Shown here: one piece after another, positions 7,725-15,626 of the stretch
Position numbering within the stretch: position 1 is the first letter of the stretch
Layout: each line of letters opens with the position of its first letter
NCBI GenBank assembly: GCA_900768465.1
Contig: CAAGCY010000018.1
Span: 1-44,212 of the forward strand
Source: Alphaproteobacteria bacterium
GTDB taxonomy: Bacteria; Pseudomonadota; Alphaproteobacteria; CAAGCB01; CAG-977
Direction of reading: 5' to 3'
DNA length: 44,212 nucleotides
Notes under the pieces: generated by a model
Databases searched by the model: none
What the model was told of the DNA's origin: nothing
The model's input: only the letters and a program-made list of their open reading frames with translations
Made by a program: the position numbers and the translations under genes

Positions 7725-8885
7725 ATGGATTCGGCGGCGTCCGTTCCCGCGCGCGGCGTTTACGTTCGCAGGCTGACGGCGACGAATTTCCGCAATTACG
7801 ATTATGTCCGCTTGGATTTGCCGGAATCTCCGATTGTTTTGACGGGGCGCAACGGCACGGGCAAAACCAATTTGATGGAAGCCGTATCCTTTCTTGCCCC
7901 CGGAAAAGGAATGAGGCAGGCGCGGTTTTCCGATGTTTTGCCGACAACGGGCGGGACAAGCTGGGCGGTGTCCGCCGTGCTGGAAAAGGGCGGCGAGGAA
8001 GTCGAAGTCGGAACGGCTTTTGAACCCGAAACGGGCAAGCGTTCCGAAAAGCGCAGGATTCACGTCAACGGCGCGGCGATTAAAAATCAAAACGGGTTGG
8101 ACGACGTGTGCCAAGCCGTGTGGCTGACGCCCGCCATGGACAGGCTTTTTTCGGGCGATCCCGCGGGACGCCGCCGCTTTTGGGACAGGCTGGTGCAGGC
8201 TTTTTATCCCGAACATGCCCGCAGCTGCGCGGCGTATATGCAGGCTTTGCGGCAATGGAACGCTTTGCTGCGCGAAGGCAGGACTGACGACGCATGGCTG
8301 ACGGCTTTGGAAAAAACGCTGGCGAAATACGGGGCGAAAGCGTCGCTGGCGCGGCGCAACCTGTTGACCGTTTTGCAAAACGCGCCGAAAAATGACGATT
8401 TTCCGTCCGCCGAACTGGCGTTGACGGGCGGTTTGGAAGCGGATTTGCGCGGAAAAACGGAGGATGAAGCCGTCGCTTTTATCGCCGATTGGTTCAAGCA
8501 GGCGCGTGGAACATGTGCCGAAACGGGCGTGGCGGGCGGAGTGCATACGATTGATTTGGCGGCGGTTCACACGCAAAAAAATATGCCTGCGGCGTCGTGT
8601 TCGACGGGCGAACAGAAAGCTTTGCTGGTTGCCGTCCTGCTGTCGCATATTCGCGCTTTGGCGGCGGCGAAAGGAACGCTTCCGCTGATTTTGTTCGACG
8701 AAGCCGCCGCGCATTTGGATTCCAAGCGGTTGGAAAAGCTGTTGGAACAGCTGAAAGATTTTAAAACTCAGGTCTGGGTGTCGGGAACGGACAATGCCGA
8801 TTTCGACGCTTGGAAAGAAACGGCGCACTTTGTCGCCGTCGAAGATTTGTTCAAAGGGGCGTCCGCTTTGGCGGCGGCCTCGTAA
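7725..8885 (+). CDS. recF: DNA replication and repair protein RecF
   Basis: An SMC-like ATPase that helps load RecA at gaps during recombinational repair. Visible motifs are the N-terminal LTATNFRNYDYV, Walker A GRNGTGKT, the signature CSTGEQKALLVAVL and Walker B LILFDEAAAHLD. The start is uncertain: a TTG at 7662, an ATG at 7680 and an ATG at 7725 are all in frame and none has a clear ribosome site. I chose 7725 (386 residues) because family members begin 10-20 residues before the NFRNY motif. The position between dnaN and gyrB is the conserved one. Translational coupling to dnaN is possible if the upstream start is used. Confidence 0.92.
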   Translation: MDSAASVPARGVYVRRLTATNFRNYDYVRLDLPESPIVLTGRNGTGKTNLMEAVSFLAPGKGMRQARFSDVLPTTGGTSWAVSAVLEKGGEEVEVGTAFEPETGKRSEKRRIHVNGAAIKNQNGLDDVCQAVWLTPAMDRLFSGDPAGRRRFWDRLVQAFYPEHARSCAAYMQALRQWNALLREGRTDDAWLTALEKTLAKYGAKASLARRNLLTVLQNAPKNDDFPSAELALTGGLEADLRGKTEDEAVAFIADWFKQARGTCAETGVAGGVHTIDLAAVHTQKNMPAASCSTGEQKALLVAVLLSHIRALAAAKGTLPLILFDEAAAHLDSKRLEKLLEQLKDFKTQVWVSGTDNADFDAWKETAHFVAVEDLFKGASALAAAS

Positions 8886-8900
8886 AAGGAAAGGTGGATT

Positions 8901-11330
8901 ATGACAGAAGAAACGCTCCATGCCGATTCGGAATACAACGCCGAATCCATCAAGGTCTTGAAAGGATTGGACGCCGTCCGCAAACGTCCCGGAATGTATA
9001 TCGGCGACACGGACGACGGAACGGGTCTGCACCACATGGTTTACGAAGTGCTGGACAACGCGATTGACGAAGCGCTGGCGGGGTACTGCACGAAAACGGT
9101 GACAATCATCAATGCCGACGGTTCGGTTACGGTGCGCGACAACGGGCGCGGAATTCCCACCGATTTGCACAAGGAAGAAGGCGTTTCCGCCGCCGAAGTC
9201 ATTATGACCCAGCTGCACGCGGGCGGCAAGTTCGACCAGAATTCGTACAAGATTTCGGGCGGCTTGCACGGTGTCGGCGTGTCCGTCGTCAACGCGTTGT
9301 CGTCGCATTTGGAATTGCGCATCTGGCGCAACGGCAAGGAACATTATATGCAGTTCAAAGACGGCGTGGCGGTTGCTCCGCTGAAGGTCGTCGGCGACGC
9401 CGTGCCCGCTGACAGAACGGGGACGGAGGTAACGTTTATGCCCTCGTCCGAGATTTTTACGCAAACGACGTTTGACTTTGACACGCTGGAACACCGCTTG
9501 CGCGAACTGGCGTTTTTGAATTCGGGCGTGCATCTGGTTTTGCGCGATGACCGTCCCGGAAAACCGCGCGAAGTCGAATTCTGCTACGAGGGCGGAATTG
9601 AAGAATTCGTCCGCTTTATCGACAGTTCAAAAGTCACGATTCACGATCAGCCGATTACCATGTCGGGCGAAAAGAACGGAATCGTCGTCGAATTGTCGAT
9701 GGAATGGACGGACGGCTATCACGAAACGACGCTGTGCTTTACGAACAACATTCCTCAGCGCGACGGGGGCACGCACTTGGCGGGCTTGCGCGGCGCGTTG
9801 ACCCGCACGATTAACGCCTACGCGCAGGAATCGGGCATGCTGAAAAAGGAAAAAGTCGAACTGTCGGGCGAAGATATGCGCGAAGGGCTGACTTGCGTTT
9901 TGTCCGTCAAAGTCCCCGATCCGAAGTTTTCTTCGCAAACCAAAGACAAGCTGGTGTCATCGGAAGTCCGCCCCGTCGTCGAAAACATTGTCGGCGAAAA
10001 GCTGGAAAAATGGCTGGGCGAACACCCGACCGAAGCGCGCAAAATCATCGGCAAAGTGGTGGAAGCCGCCGCCGCGCGCGAAGCCGCCCGCAAAGCCCGC
10101 GATTTGACGCGGCGCAAGGGCGTTTTGGATATGGCTTCTTTGCCGGGGAAACTGGCGGATTGTCAGGAACGCGATCCCGCTTTGTCCGAAATCTTCCTCG
10201 TCGAAGGGGACTCCGCGGGCGGGTCGGCGAAACAGGGACGCAACCGCGCGACCCAAGCGATTCTGCCTTTGCGCGGTAAAATCCTGAACGTGGAGCGCGC
10301 GCGTTTCGACCGCATGCTGAACTCCGCCGAAATCGGCACGATGGTGACCGCGTTCGGCACGGGTATCGGACGCGACGATTTCAACGCCGACAAATGCCGC
10401 TATCACAAAATCATCATCATGACCGATGCTGACGTCGACGGCAGTCATATCCGCACTTTGCTGCTGACGTTTTTCTTCCGTCAAATGCCGGAGCTGATTG
10501 AACGCGGCTACATTTACATCGCTCAGCCGCCTTTGTACCGCGCCCGCCGCGGCAATTCGGACATCTATCTGAAAGACGAAGCCGCGATGGAAGACTATCT
10601 GATTGCCCAGTCCACGCAGGATTCCGTTCTGGTGCGCTGGGACGGTATGCAAATCGCGGGGGCGGAGCTGAAAAAAATGGCGGAAGAAGCCCGCTCCAGC
10701 CGTTACTTGATTGATACTTTGTCGCGTCAGGTGCCGTCGAAAATCATCGAACAAATGGCGGTTCGCGGCTTGTTCGACCCCGACAAGTACGACGATGCCG
10801 GCAAAGCGCAGACTTGCGCCGCGGAAGTCGCCGCGCGTTTGGACGAAATCGAACCCGAATACGAACGCGGCTGGAAAGGCGCGTTTGAAAACGGCGCTTT
10901 CGTGTTCACCAGAACATTGCGCGGCGTCACCGAACGCCATGTTGTCGATCAGAACATTCTGACCAGCGGCGAAGCGAAAAAGCTGAACGAAATCGCGGCT
11001 GATTTGCGCGATTGCTACATCAAAACCGCGATTTTCAAAACCAAAGACGCGGAATACAAAACCGTCGGTCCGATGTCGTTTTCGGATTTGATTGCCAAAG
11101 TCGGACGCAAAGGCGTTTCGATTCAGCGCTACAAAGGGCTGGGCGAAATGAACCCCGAACAGCTGTGGGAAACGACGATGGATCCGAATGTGCGTTCGAT
11201 GCTGCAGGTGAAAATCGAGCATGTCGACAAAGCCGACGGCGTGTTTTCCATGCTGATGGGCGATGTCGTCGAACCGCGCCGCGACTTCATTCAAGACAAC
11301 GCTTTGGAAGTCGCCAATCTGGATATTTAA
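8901..11330 (+). CDS. gyrB: DNA gyrase subunit B
   Basis: An 809-residue type II topoisomerase subunit that supplies ATP hydrolysis for negative supercoiling. The GHKL ATPase domain has LDNAIDEAL, DNGRGIP and GGLHGVGVSVVNALS. The transducer domain follows, then the TOPRIM domain with EGDSAGGSAKQGRN and ADVDGSHIRTLLLTFF. The C-terminus has QRYKGLGEMNPEQLWETTM and ends in LEVANLDI. An insertion-like segment around residues 560-660 is typical of gram-negative GyrB. The AAAGGTGG site precedes the ATG at 8901. It is the last gene of the replication cluster, with dapB 20 bases downstream. Confidence 0.97.
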   Translation: MTEETLHADSEYNAESIKVLKGLDAVRKRPGMYIGDTDDGTGLHHMVYEVLDNAIDEALAGYCTKTVTIINADGSVTVRDNGRGIPTDLHKEEGVSAAEVIMTQLHAGGKFDQNSYKISGGLHGVGVSVVNALSSHLELRIWRNGKEHYMQFKDGVAVAPLKVVGDAVPADRTGTEVTFMPSSEIFTQTTFDFDTLEHRLRELAFLNSGVHLVLRDDRPGKPREVEFCYEGGIEEFVRFIDSSKVTIHDQPITMSGEKNGIVVELSMEWTDGYHETTLCFTNNIPQRDGGTHLAGLRGALTRTINAYAQESGMLKKEKVELSGEDMREGLTCVLSVKVPDPKFSSQTKDKLVSSEVRPVVENIVGEKLEKWLGEHPTEARKIIGKVVEAAAAREAARKARDLTRRKGVLDMASLPGKLADCQERDPALSEIFLVEGDSAGGSAKQGRNRATQAILPLRGKILNVERARFDRMLNSAEIGTMVTAFGTGIGRDDFNADKCRYHKIIIMTDADVDGSHIRTLLLTFFFRQMPELIERGYIYIAQPPLYRARRGNSDIYLKDEAAMEDYLIAQSTQDSVLVRWDGMQIAGAELKKMAEEARSSRYLIDTLSRQVPSKIIEQMAVRGLFDPDKYDDAGKAQTCAAEVAARLDEIEPEYERGWKGAFENGAFVFTRTLRGVTERHVVDQNILTSGEAKKLNEIAADLRDCYIKTAIFKTKDAEYKTVGPMSFSDLIAKVGRKGVSIQRYKGLGEMNPEQLWETTMDPNVRSMLQVKIEHVDKADGVFSMLMGDVVEPRRDFIQDNALEVANLDI

Positions 11331-11350
11331 CCCAACAAAGGAATTCCCTT

Positions 11351-12121
11351 ATGAAAATCGGTGTTACGGGCTGTGCGGGCAGAATGGGCAAAATGTTGTG
11401 CCAAGCGGTGATTGAAGCGGGACTGGAACTGTCGGGCGGAACGGAACGCCCCGAATCCCCCGTTATCGGGCAGGAATTGGGTAAAGGCAAGGTCTTTGCC
11501 GACATCAAAGAGTTGTTCGCCGTATCCGACGCGGTGCTGGACTTTACCGCGCCCGCCGCGTCCGTCGCAAACGCCAAAGCCGCCGCCGAAACGGGCAAAG
11601 TGCTGGTCATCGGAACGACGGGCTTGACGGAAGCTCAGCGCGCCGAAGTCGCCAAAGCCGCCGAAAAAGTGCCGATTGTCCTTGCTCCGAATATGAGTGT
11701 CGGCGTTAATCTGCTGCAGGCTTTGGTCGAAAAAGTCGCTTCGATTCTCGACCCCGCGTATGACATCGAAATCGTTGAAATGCACCATCGCAACAAAGTG
11801 GACGCGCCGTCGGGAACGGCGTTGGCTTTGGGCAAAGCGGCGGCGAAAGGGCGCGGAGAATCACTGGACAAAGTGGCGTGCTATGAACGGCACGGCGTCA
11901 TCGGCGCGCGTCCCGCGGGCGAAATCGGCTTTGCGACTTTGCGCGGCGGGGACGTTGTCGGCGACCATACGGTTATTTTCGCGGGAACGGGCGAACGAAT
12001 CGAGCTGACGCACAAAGCGTCGTCCCGCGCGGTGTTCGCCAACGGGGCGGTGCGCGCCGCGCTGTGGGCGGCGGGACAAAAAGCGGGCTTGTATTCCATG
12101 CGCGACGTGCTGGGGTTTTAG
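11351..12121 (+). CDS. dapB: 4-hydroxy-tetrahydrodipicolinate reductase
   Basis: A 256-residue NAD(P)H-dependent enzyme of the lysine and meso-diaminopimelate pathway. The Rossmann start is MKIGVTGCAGRMGKML. The catalytic and substrate motif EMHHRNKVDAPSGTA is at about 138-152, followed by the ARPAGEIGFATLRGGDVVGDH stretch typical of the family's C-terminal domain. The frame is open from 11012, but AAAGGAATTCCCTTATG marks the start at 11351. It lies directly behind gyrB in the same direction, an arrangement that links cell-wall precursor supply to the replication operon here. Its product feeds peptidoglycan synthesis. Confidence 0.95.
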   Translation: MKIGVTGCAGRMGKMLCQAVIEAGLELSGGTERPESPVIGQELGKGKVFADIKELFAVSDAVLDFTAPAASVANAKAAAETGKVLVIGTTGLTEAQRAEVAKAAEKVPIVLAPNMSVGVNLLQALVEKVASILDPAYDIEIVEMHHRNKVDAPSGTALALGKAAAKGRGESLDKVACYERHGVIGARPAGEIGFATLRGGDVVGDHTVIFAGTGERIELTHKASSRAVFANGAVRAALWAAGQKAGLYSMRDVLGF

Positions 12122-12169
12122 CCTTTTTGACAGATTGCTTTTTTCTCGGGACTGCTGTCTGATAAACGC

Positions 12170-12787
12170 ATGACTGATTTAAACGCTTTATTCAAATTGA
12201 CTTACGGGCTGTACGTTGTCGGCGTCAAAGACGGCGAAAAGTTCGGCGGATGCGTTGTCGATGCCGTGATGCAGACGACGGTCGAACCGCCGACGCTGGT
12301 GCTGTGTTGCGGAAAAACAACGCGCACGCACGAACTTTTGCTGGAAAACAAAGCTTTTTCGCTGTCGGTTCTGCCCGACGACGTTGACGGCTCAATCATC
12401 AAAAACTTCGGCTTTCAATCGGGGCGAACGGCTGACAAGTGGGCGAACGTCCCGCACCGATTGAAAAACGGACTGCCCGTTTTGAACGATATGGCGGCGT
12501 GGGTGGTCTGCAATATTACGGACACGCGCGAACTGTCGACACATACTTTGTTTTTCTGCGCGATTGCGGACGCCGAAGACGGATTGAAAAAAGCGCTGAG
12601 CTACACCGATTACAGAGAACGCAAAATGCAGGAGGGAAAAATGAAAGAATATCAATGGGTTTGCAAAGTGTGCGGCTATGTTTACGACGGGACCGTCCCG
12701 TTCGAGGACTTGCCCGACGATTATGTTTGTCCCGTGTGCGGCGTCGGCAAGGCGGAGTTTGAAAAAGTCGAAGTCAAAGAAAAATAG
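12170..12787 (+). CDS. Flavin reductase-rubredoxin fusion (high-molecular-weight rubredoxin type)
   Basis: A 205-residue fusion. Residues 1-150 form an FMN-binding split-barrel flavin reductase domain (LFKLTYGLYVVGVKDGEKF, then TLVLCCGKTTRTHELL). A rubredoxin domain follows at about 160-200 with two Cys pairs, CKVCGY and CPVCGVG, that bind one iron. In strict anaerobes such as Moorella, proteins of this build pass electrons from NAD(P)H to flavodiiron proteins that remove O2 or NO. No flavodiiron gene is in the window. The ATG lacks a strong ribosome site. It stands between dapB and an unknown gene that has its own promoter. Confidence 0.85.
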   Translation: MTDLNALFKLTYGLYVVGVKDGEKFGGCVVDAVMQTTVEPPTLVLCCGKTTRTHELLLENKAFSLSVLPDDVDGSIIKNFGFQSGRTADKWANVPHRLKNGLPVLNDMAAWVVCNITDTRELSTHTLFFCAIADAEDGLKKALSYTDYRERKMQEGKMKEYQWVCKVCGYVYDGTVPFEDLPDDYVCPVCGVGKAEFEKVEVKEK

Positions 12788-12800
12788 TTTCGACAAAATC

Positions 12801-12828
12801 TTGACACTTTTTCGGAAAAGTTTACAAT
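12801..12828 (+). promoter_or_regulatory. Strong sigma-70 promoter
   Basis: A perfect -35 TTGACA (12801-12806) and TACAAT (12823-12828) are separated by 16 bases, about 45 bases before the start at 12874. This is the best promoter match in the window and predicts high expression of the next gene. Confidence 0.75.
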
Positions 12829-12873
12829 GATTCTCAAAGAACAAAGATTCGTTTTTAACGGGAGGTCTTGAAA

Positions 12874-13458
12874 ATGGCTCTGGCTTTGGAAAACAGCAAA
12901 GAAACGTCCGAAAAAGAAAGCAAATCCGCGGCTTTGTTGAACAAATACCTGTCGACGGCGGTTAAGCTGACGCACGGCGAAACGATTATCGGCGCGCACA
13001 AAGCGACCAATGATTTGGTAAAGCGTTCGGGCTGGGACGAAATCAAACGCGAAGACGTCGAAGCCAAACGCGCCGAAGTCAAGGCGGAATTGAAAAACTA
13101 TTCGTTCAAGGACAAGGTTTCCTATTTCGCGAATATCAAAGCCGGTGAACACGGTCGCGAAACGTACATCAAACTGGGCGTTTTGGCGACGGCGATGTCG
13201 GTTGCGCACGGTGTTTCGCCCGAAGCGGGCATGGCTGTCGGCTTGGCTGCCGCGGCATACGTCGGCGCGAAAATCGCCGCCAAGGAATACAGCACGCCCG
13301 AAACGCCGAAACAGCTGTTTTCGACGGCTGATTATGCGGATTTGAAGCATACGCAAATGGCGTTGCGCAAACTGTCCCGCAAGCTGGAAAAGAAAGAAAA
13401 CAACGATATGATTCGCGCCGCGATGATTAAAGGCGTTGTTTATCCGATGGGACGTTAA
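12874..13458 (+). CDS. Unknown, highly promoted helical protein
   Basis: A 194-residue protein I do not recognise. It is charged and mostly helical. The first 60 residues are rich in Lys and Glu, and residues 105-135 form an Ala/Gly-rich hydrophobic hairpin (LGVLATAMSVAHGVSPEAGM, then VGLAAAAYVGAKIAA), which could be one or two short membrane-associated helices. The C-terminus is Lys/Arg-rich. No signal peptide is seen. The start at 12874 has a GGGAGG site; a TTG at 12868 is in frame but less likely. The strong promoter and strong terminator make it a single-gene unit, which suggests an abundant structural or stress-type protein, but that is inference. Confidence 0.65.
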   Translation: MALALENSKETSEKESKSAALLNKYLSTAVKLTHGETIIGAHKATNDLVKRSGWDEIKREDVEAKRAEVKAELKNYSFKDKVSYFANIKAGEHGRETYIKLGVLATAMSVAHGVSPEAGMAVGLAAAAYVGAKIAAKEYSTPETPKQLFSTADYADLKHTQMALRKLSRKLEKKENNDMIRAAMIKGVVYPMGR

Positions 13459-13474
13459 GCAAGAAAGCGATTAA

Positions 13475-13507
13475 AAAAAACGCCGATGTTTTCATCGGCG
13501 TTTTTTT
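13475..13507 (+). terminator. Bidirectional terminator, probably once shared with hinT
   Basis: CGCCGATG (13481-13488) pairs with CATCGGCG (13493-13500), with seven T on the right and eight A on the left, so it can end transcripts from both sides. The right half plus the following GTGCTT is repeated at 14944-14965 next to the hinT stop. Confidence 0.85.
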
Positions 13508-13513
13508 GTGCTT
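13491..13513 (+). repeat. Left copy of direct repeat flanking the ATPase insertion
   Basis: TTCATCGGCG, a run of seven T, then GTGCTT. The right copy at 14944-14965 is identical apart from one T fewer. Together they bracket the DUF4143 ATPase gene. Confidence 0.65.
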
Positions 13514-13671
13514 CAGCAAAGTCGGCTGAGATTCGGTTGTTGGCAAGGACTGCCCGAGAATGAGTGTGCAGCTCTTTTTCATAAAATATGCAACACTATT
13601 GCACATTTTAATAAAATCAGGTTGCTTTTTAATTTTTTTAGCTTATCCTTTTTCATAAGGGGGATAAGAAT

Positions 13672-14874
13672 ATGTACTATCAAAGAACCTTATCATCAGT
13701 TATTGAAAAAGCGACAAAATCGTTTAAGGTCGTTTTGATAACCGGACCAAGACAAGTCGGAAAATCGACTTTGTTTGAAAAATTGATGGAACCGGGCAGA
13801 ACCAAAGTATCTTTGGATGATTTTGATGTTTTGACGCTTGCCAAACAAGATCCCAATTTGTTCTTTCAGACCTATAAGCCGCCGCTTCTTATTGACGAGG
13901 TTCAAAAAGCTCCGGAACTGCTGCTGCAGATAAAGAAAATCGTTGACGCCACGGATGAAAAGGGGCTGTTTTGGCTGACGGGTTCGCAAAAATTCACGCT
14001 GATGAAAAATGTTTCGGAAAGTTTGGCCGGACGGGTTGCCGTATTGGATTTGCAAGGGTTGTCCCAATCTGAAAAGCTCAATAATCCGGATAGAGGAATA
14101 TTTGTTCCCGATATGCCGCTGCAGACGAAACGTCCGATATGGAGCGCGAAAGAAACGTTTAAAGTCATTCATACCGGATCGTATCCGCAGCTGTTGGACG
14201 GAATTACCGATTGGGAATTATATTACAAGTCTTATGTCGATACTTATTTGATGCGGGACGTCAAAGATATCGTTCAGTTGGGAAACGAATTGACATTTCT
14301 TCGTTTTCTCAAAGTTCTTGCACCGTTGACGGCGCAACAGCTTAATTATGCAAATTTGGCAAGAAATATCGATGTCGCGCCCAATACGGTCAAAAATTGG
14401 GTAAACATTCTTCAGACATTGGGAATTATCTATCTTTTACAGCCGTATTTTGAGAACAATATCGGAAAAAGACTGGTTAAATCTCCGAAAGTTTATTTTA
14501 TGGATACGGGACTCTGTGCTTATTTATGTGCGATAAAAACGTCGGATGCGTTAATGGAGAGTTATCTGAGCGGAGAGTTCGTTGAAACTTATGCCGTGTC
14601 GGAAATTATAAAAAGCTATATCCATAACGGAAAAACGCCGAATATTTATTATTGCAGAACCCTTAATCAAGAGGAAATAGATGTCGTTATAGAGCAAAAT
14701 GATAAAGTATATCCGATTGAAATAAAACAGACGGCAACGCCAAATATATCTATGGCAAAGAATTTTAAATTAGTTGATGAGCAAAAAAAAGGAATCGGAT
14801 GCATCTTATGTATGAGCGAGAAATTTATTCCCATAAACAAAGACTTATATGTTATTCCGATAAGTTACATTTAA
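13672..14874 (+). CDS. AAA-family ATPase with DUF4143 domain
   Basis: A 400-residue protein of the widespread AAA/DUF4143 family. Walker A is GPRQVGKSTL (about 24-33) and Walker B is PLLIDEVQKAPELL. A middle winged-helix-like part (LARNIDVAPNTVKNWV) follows. Near the C-terminus EEIDVVIEQ and then VYPIEIKQT give the spacing of a PD-(D/E)xK nuclease-like core. The biological role of the family is not established. Codon use is visibly more AT-rich (many TTA, ATA, AAT codons) than the neighbours. The gene sits between two copies of a terminator half, which points to horizontal insertion. The start is set by AAGGGGG before the ATG. Confidence 0.85.
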   Translation: MYYQRTLSSVIEKATKSFKVVLITGPRQVGKSTLFEKLMEPGRTKVSLDDFDVLTLAKQDPNLFFQTYKPPLLIDEVQKAPELLLQIKKIVDATDEKGLFWLTGSQKFTLMKNVSESLAGRVAVLDLQGLSQSEKLNNPDRGIFVPDMPLQTKRPIWSAKETFKVIHTGSYPQLLDGITDWELYYKSYVDTYLMRDVKDIVQLGNELTFLRFLKVLAPLTAQQLNYANLARNIDVAPNTVKNWVNILQTLGIIYLLQPYFENNIGKRLVKSPKVYFMDTGLCAYLCAIKTSDALMESYLSGEFVETYAVSEIIKSYIHNGKTPNIYYCRTLNQEEIDVVIEQNDKVYPIEIKQTATPNISMAKNFKLVDEQKKGIGCILCMSEKFIPINKDLYVIPISYI

Positions 14875-14912
14875 ACAAATTCTGAAAGGGCGGTTTGCCG
14901 GCTCCGATTGTT

Positions 14913-14937
14913 TGTGGGGATGACAGACATCCCCACA
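14913..14937. repeat. Perfect 10-bp palindrome with 5-base loop
   Basis: TGTGGGGATG (14913-14922) pairs with 14928-14937 around ACAGA. There is no T run on either side, so it is unlikely to be a simple terminator. It lies just inside the right end of the inserted ATPase segment and may be part of that element. Confidence 0.55.
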
Positions 14938-14943
14938 TGTGTC

Positions 14944-14965
14944 TTCATCGGCGTTTTTTGTGCTT
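14944..14965 (+). repeat. Right copy of direct repeat flanking the ATPase insertion
   Basis: The same TTCATCGGCG plus T-run plus GTGCTT as at 13491-13513, but without the left arm of the hairpin. It touches the hinT stop codon (14964-14966). Confidence 0.65.
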
Positions 14966-15308
14966 AAACGGGCAGTTTCTTTCCCGCCAAAATGTGAACG
15001 TGCAGGTGCGGCACTTCCTGTCCGCTGTTTTTGCCCGTGTTCATCACCAGACGATAGCCCGATTCGACAACGCCCAGCTGTTCGGCGACTTTTCCGACGG
15101 CGGCGAAAAATCCTGCGGTTTCTTCAGCGGACGCATGCGTCGTAAAGTCCGAAAAATCCGTGTATTCGCCCTTCGGTATCACCAAAACATGGGTGGGGGC
15201 TTTGGGATGCAAATCGGGAAAAGCGATGGCAAAGTCGTCTTCGTAAATTTTGTTCGTCGGAATGTCGCCGCGCAAAATCAGCGCGAACACGTTGTTTTTA
15301 TCGTACAT
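14964..15308 (-). CDS. hinT: HIT family protein (HinT-like purine nucleoside phosphoramidase)
   Basis: A 114-residue histidine-triad protein that hydrolyses adenosine 5'-phosphoramidates. The catalytic triad HLHVHIL is near the C-terminus, and the family strand THVLVIPKGEY is central. The N-terminus is FALILRGDIPTNKIYED, as in HinT. AAAGGAG precedes the ATG. hinT follows hisE directly in many alphaproteobacteria, and the gap here is three bases. The ATPase insertion appears to have cut the gene off from its original terminator, leaving its stop next to the right repeat copy. Confidence 0.93.
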   Translation of the reverse strand: MYDKNNVFALILRGDIPTNKIYEDDFAIAFPDLHPKAPTHVLVIPKGEYTDFSDFTTHASAEETAGFFAAVGKVAEQLGVVESGYRLVMNTGKNSGQEVPHLHVHILAGKKLPV

Positions 15309-15311
15309 GGT

Positions 15312-15626
15312 TTACTCCTTTTTTCTGCTGTTTTTTTCGGCGATGCCCGAAATTCCTTCGCGGGCTTCCAAAGTTTGCCAAACCTGTTCGGGGCGAATAT
15401 CCGCGTCCGCCCACAAAACCAACAAGTGATACAACAAATCCGCGCTTTCCGAAACGATGTGCGCCGTATCGTTCGTTGCCGCCGCAATGACGGTTTCGAC
15501 GGCTTCTTCGCCGACTTTTTGGGCGATGCGGGCGCGCCCGCGCGAAAACAGTTTTGCGGTGTAAGACGTTGTCGGATCGGCGGTTTTACGATCGCTGATT
15601 GTGTCAAACAAACGTTCCAGAATCAT
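15312..15626 (-). CDS. hisE: Phosphoribosyl-ATP pyrophosphatase
   Basis: A 104-residue MazG-like pyrophosphohydrolase for the second step of histidine synthesis. The helices carry the metal-binding pattern KVGEEAVETVIAA and SESADLLYHLLVLW, typical of HisE. The start MILERLFDTI overlaps the hisA stop by four bases (ATGA), so the two are translationally coupled. In most alphaproteobacteria hisF sits between hisA and hisE; here it does not. The gene's last residues are charged (KKE). Confidence 0.93.
   Translation of the reverse strand: MILERLFDTISDRKTADPTTSYTAKLFSRGRARIAQKVGEEAVETVIAAATNDTAHIVSESADLLYHLLVLWADADIRPEQVWQTLEAREGISGIAEKNSRKKE

Noticed and set aside
7545..9533. 662-codon open frame on the minus strand
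   Set aside because: Antisense to recF and gyrB, which are both certain; basic, Arg/Gln-rich composition without motifs is typical of the antisense frame of GC-rich codons.
9957..11294. 445-codon minus-strand open frame
   Set aside because: Shadow of gyrB.
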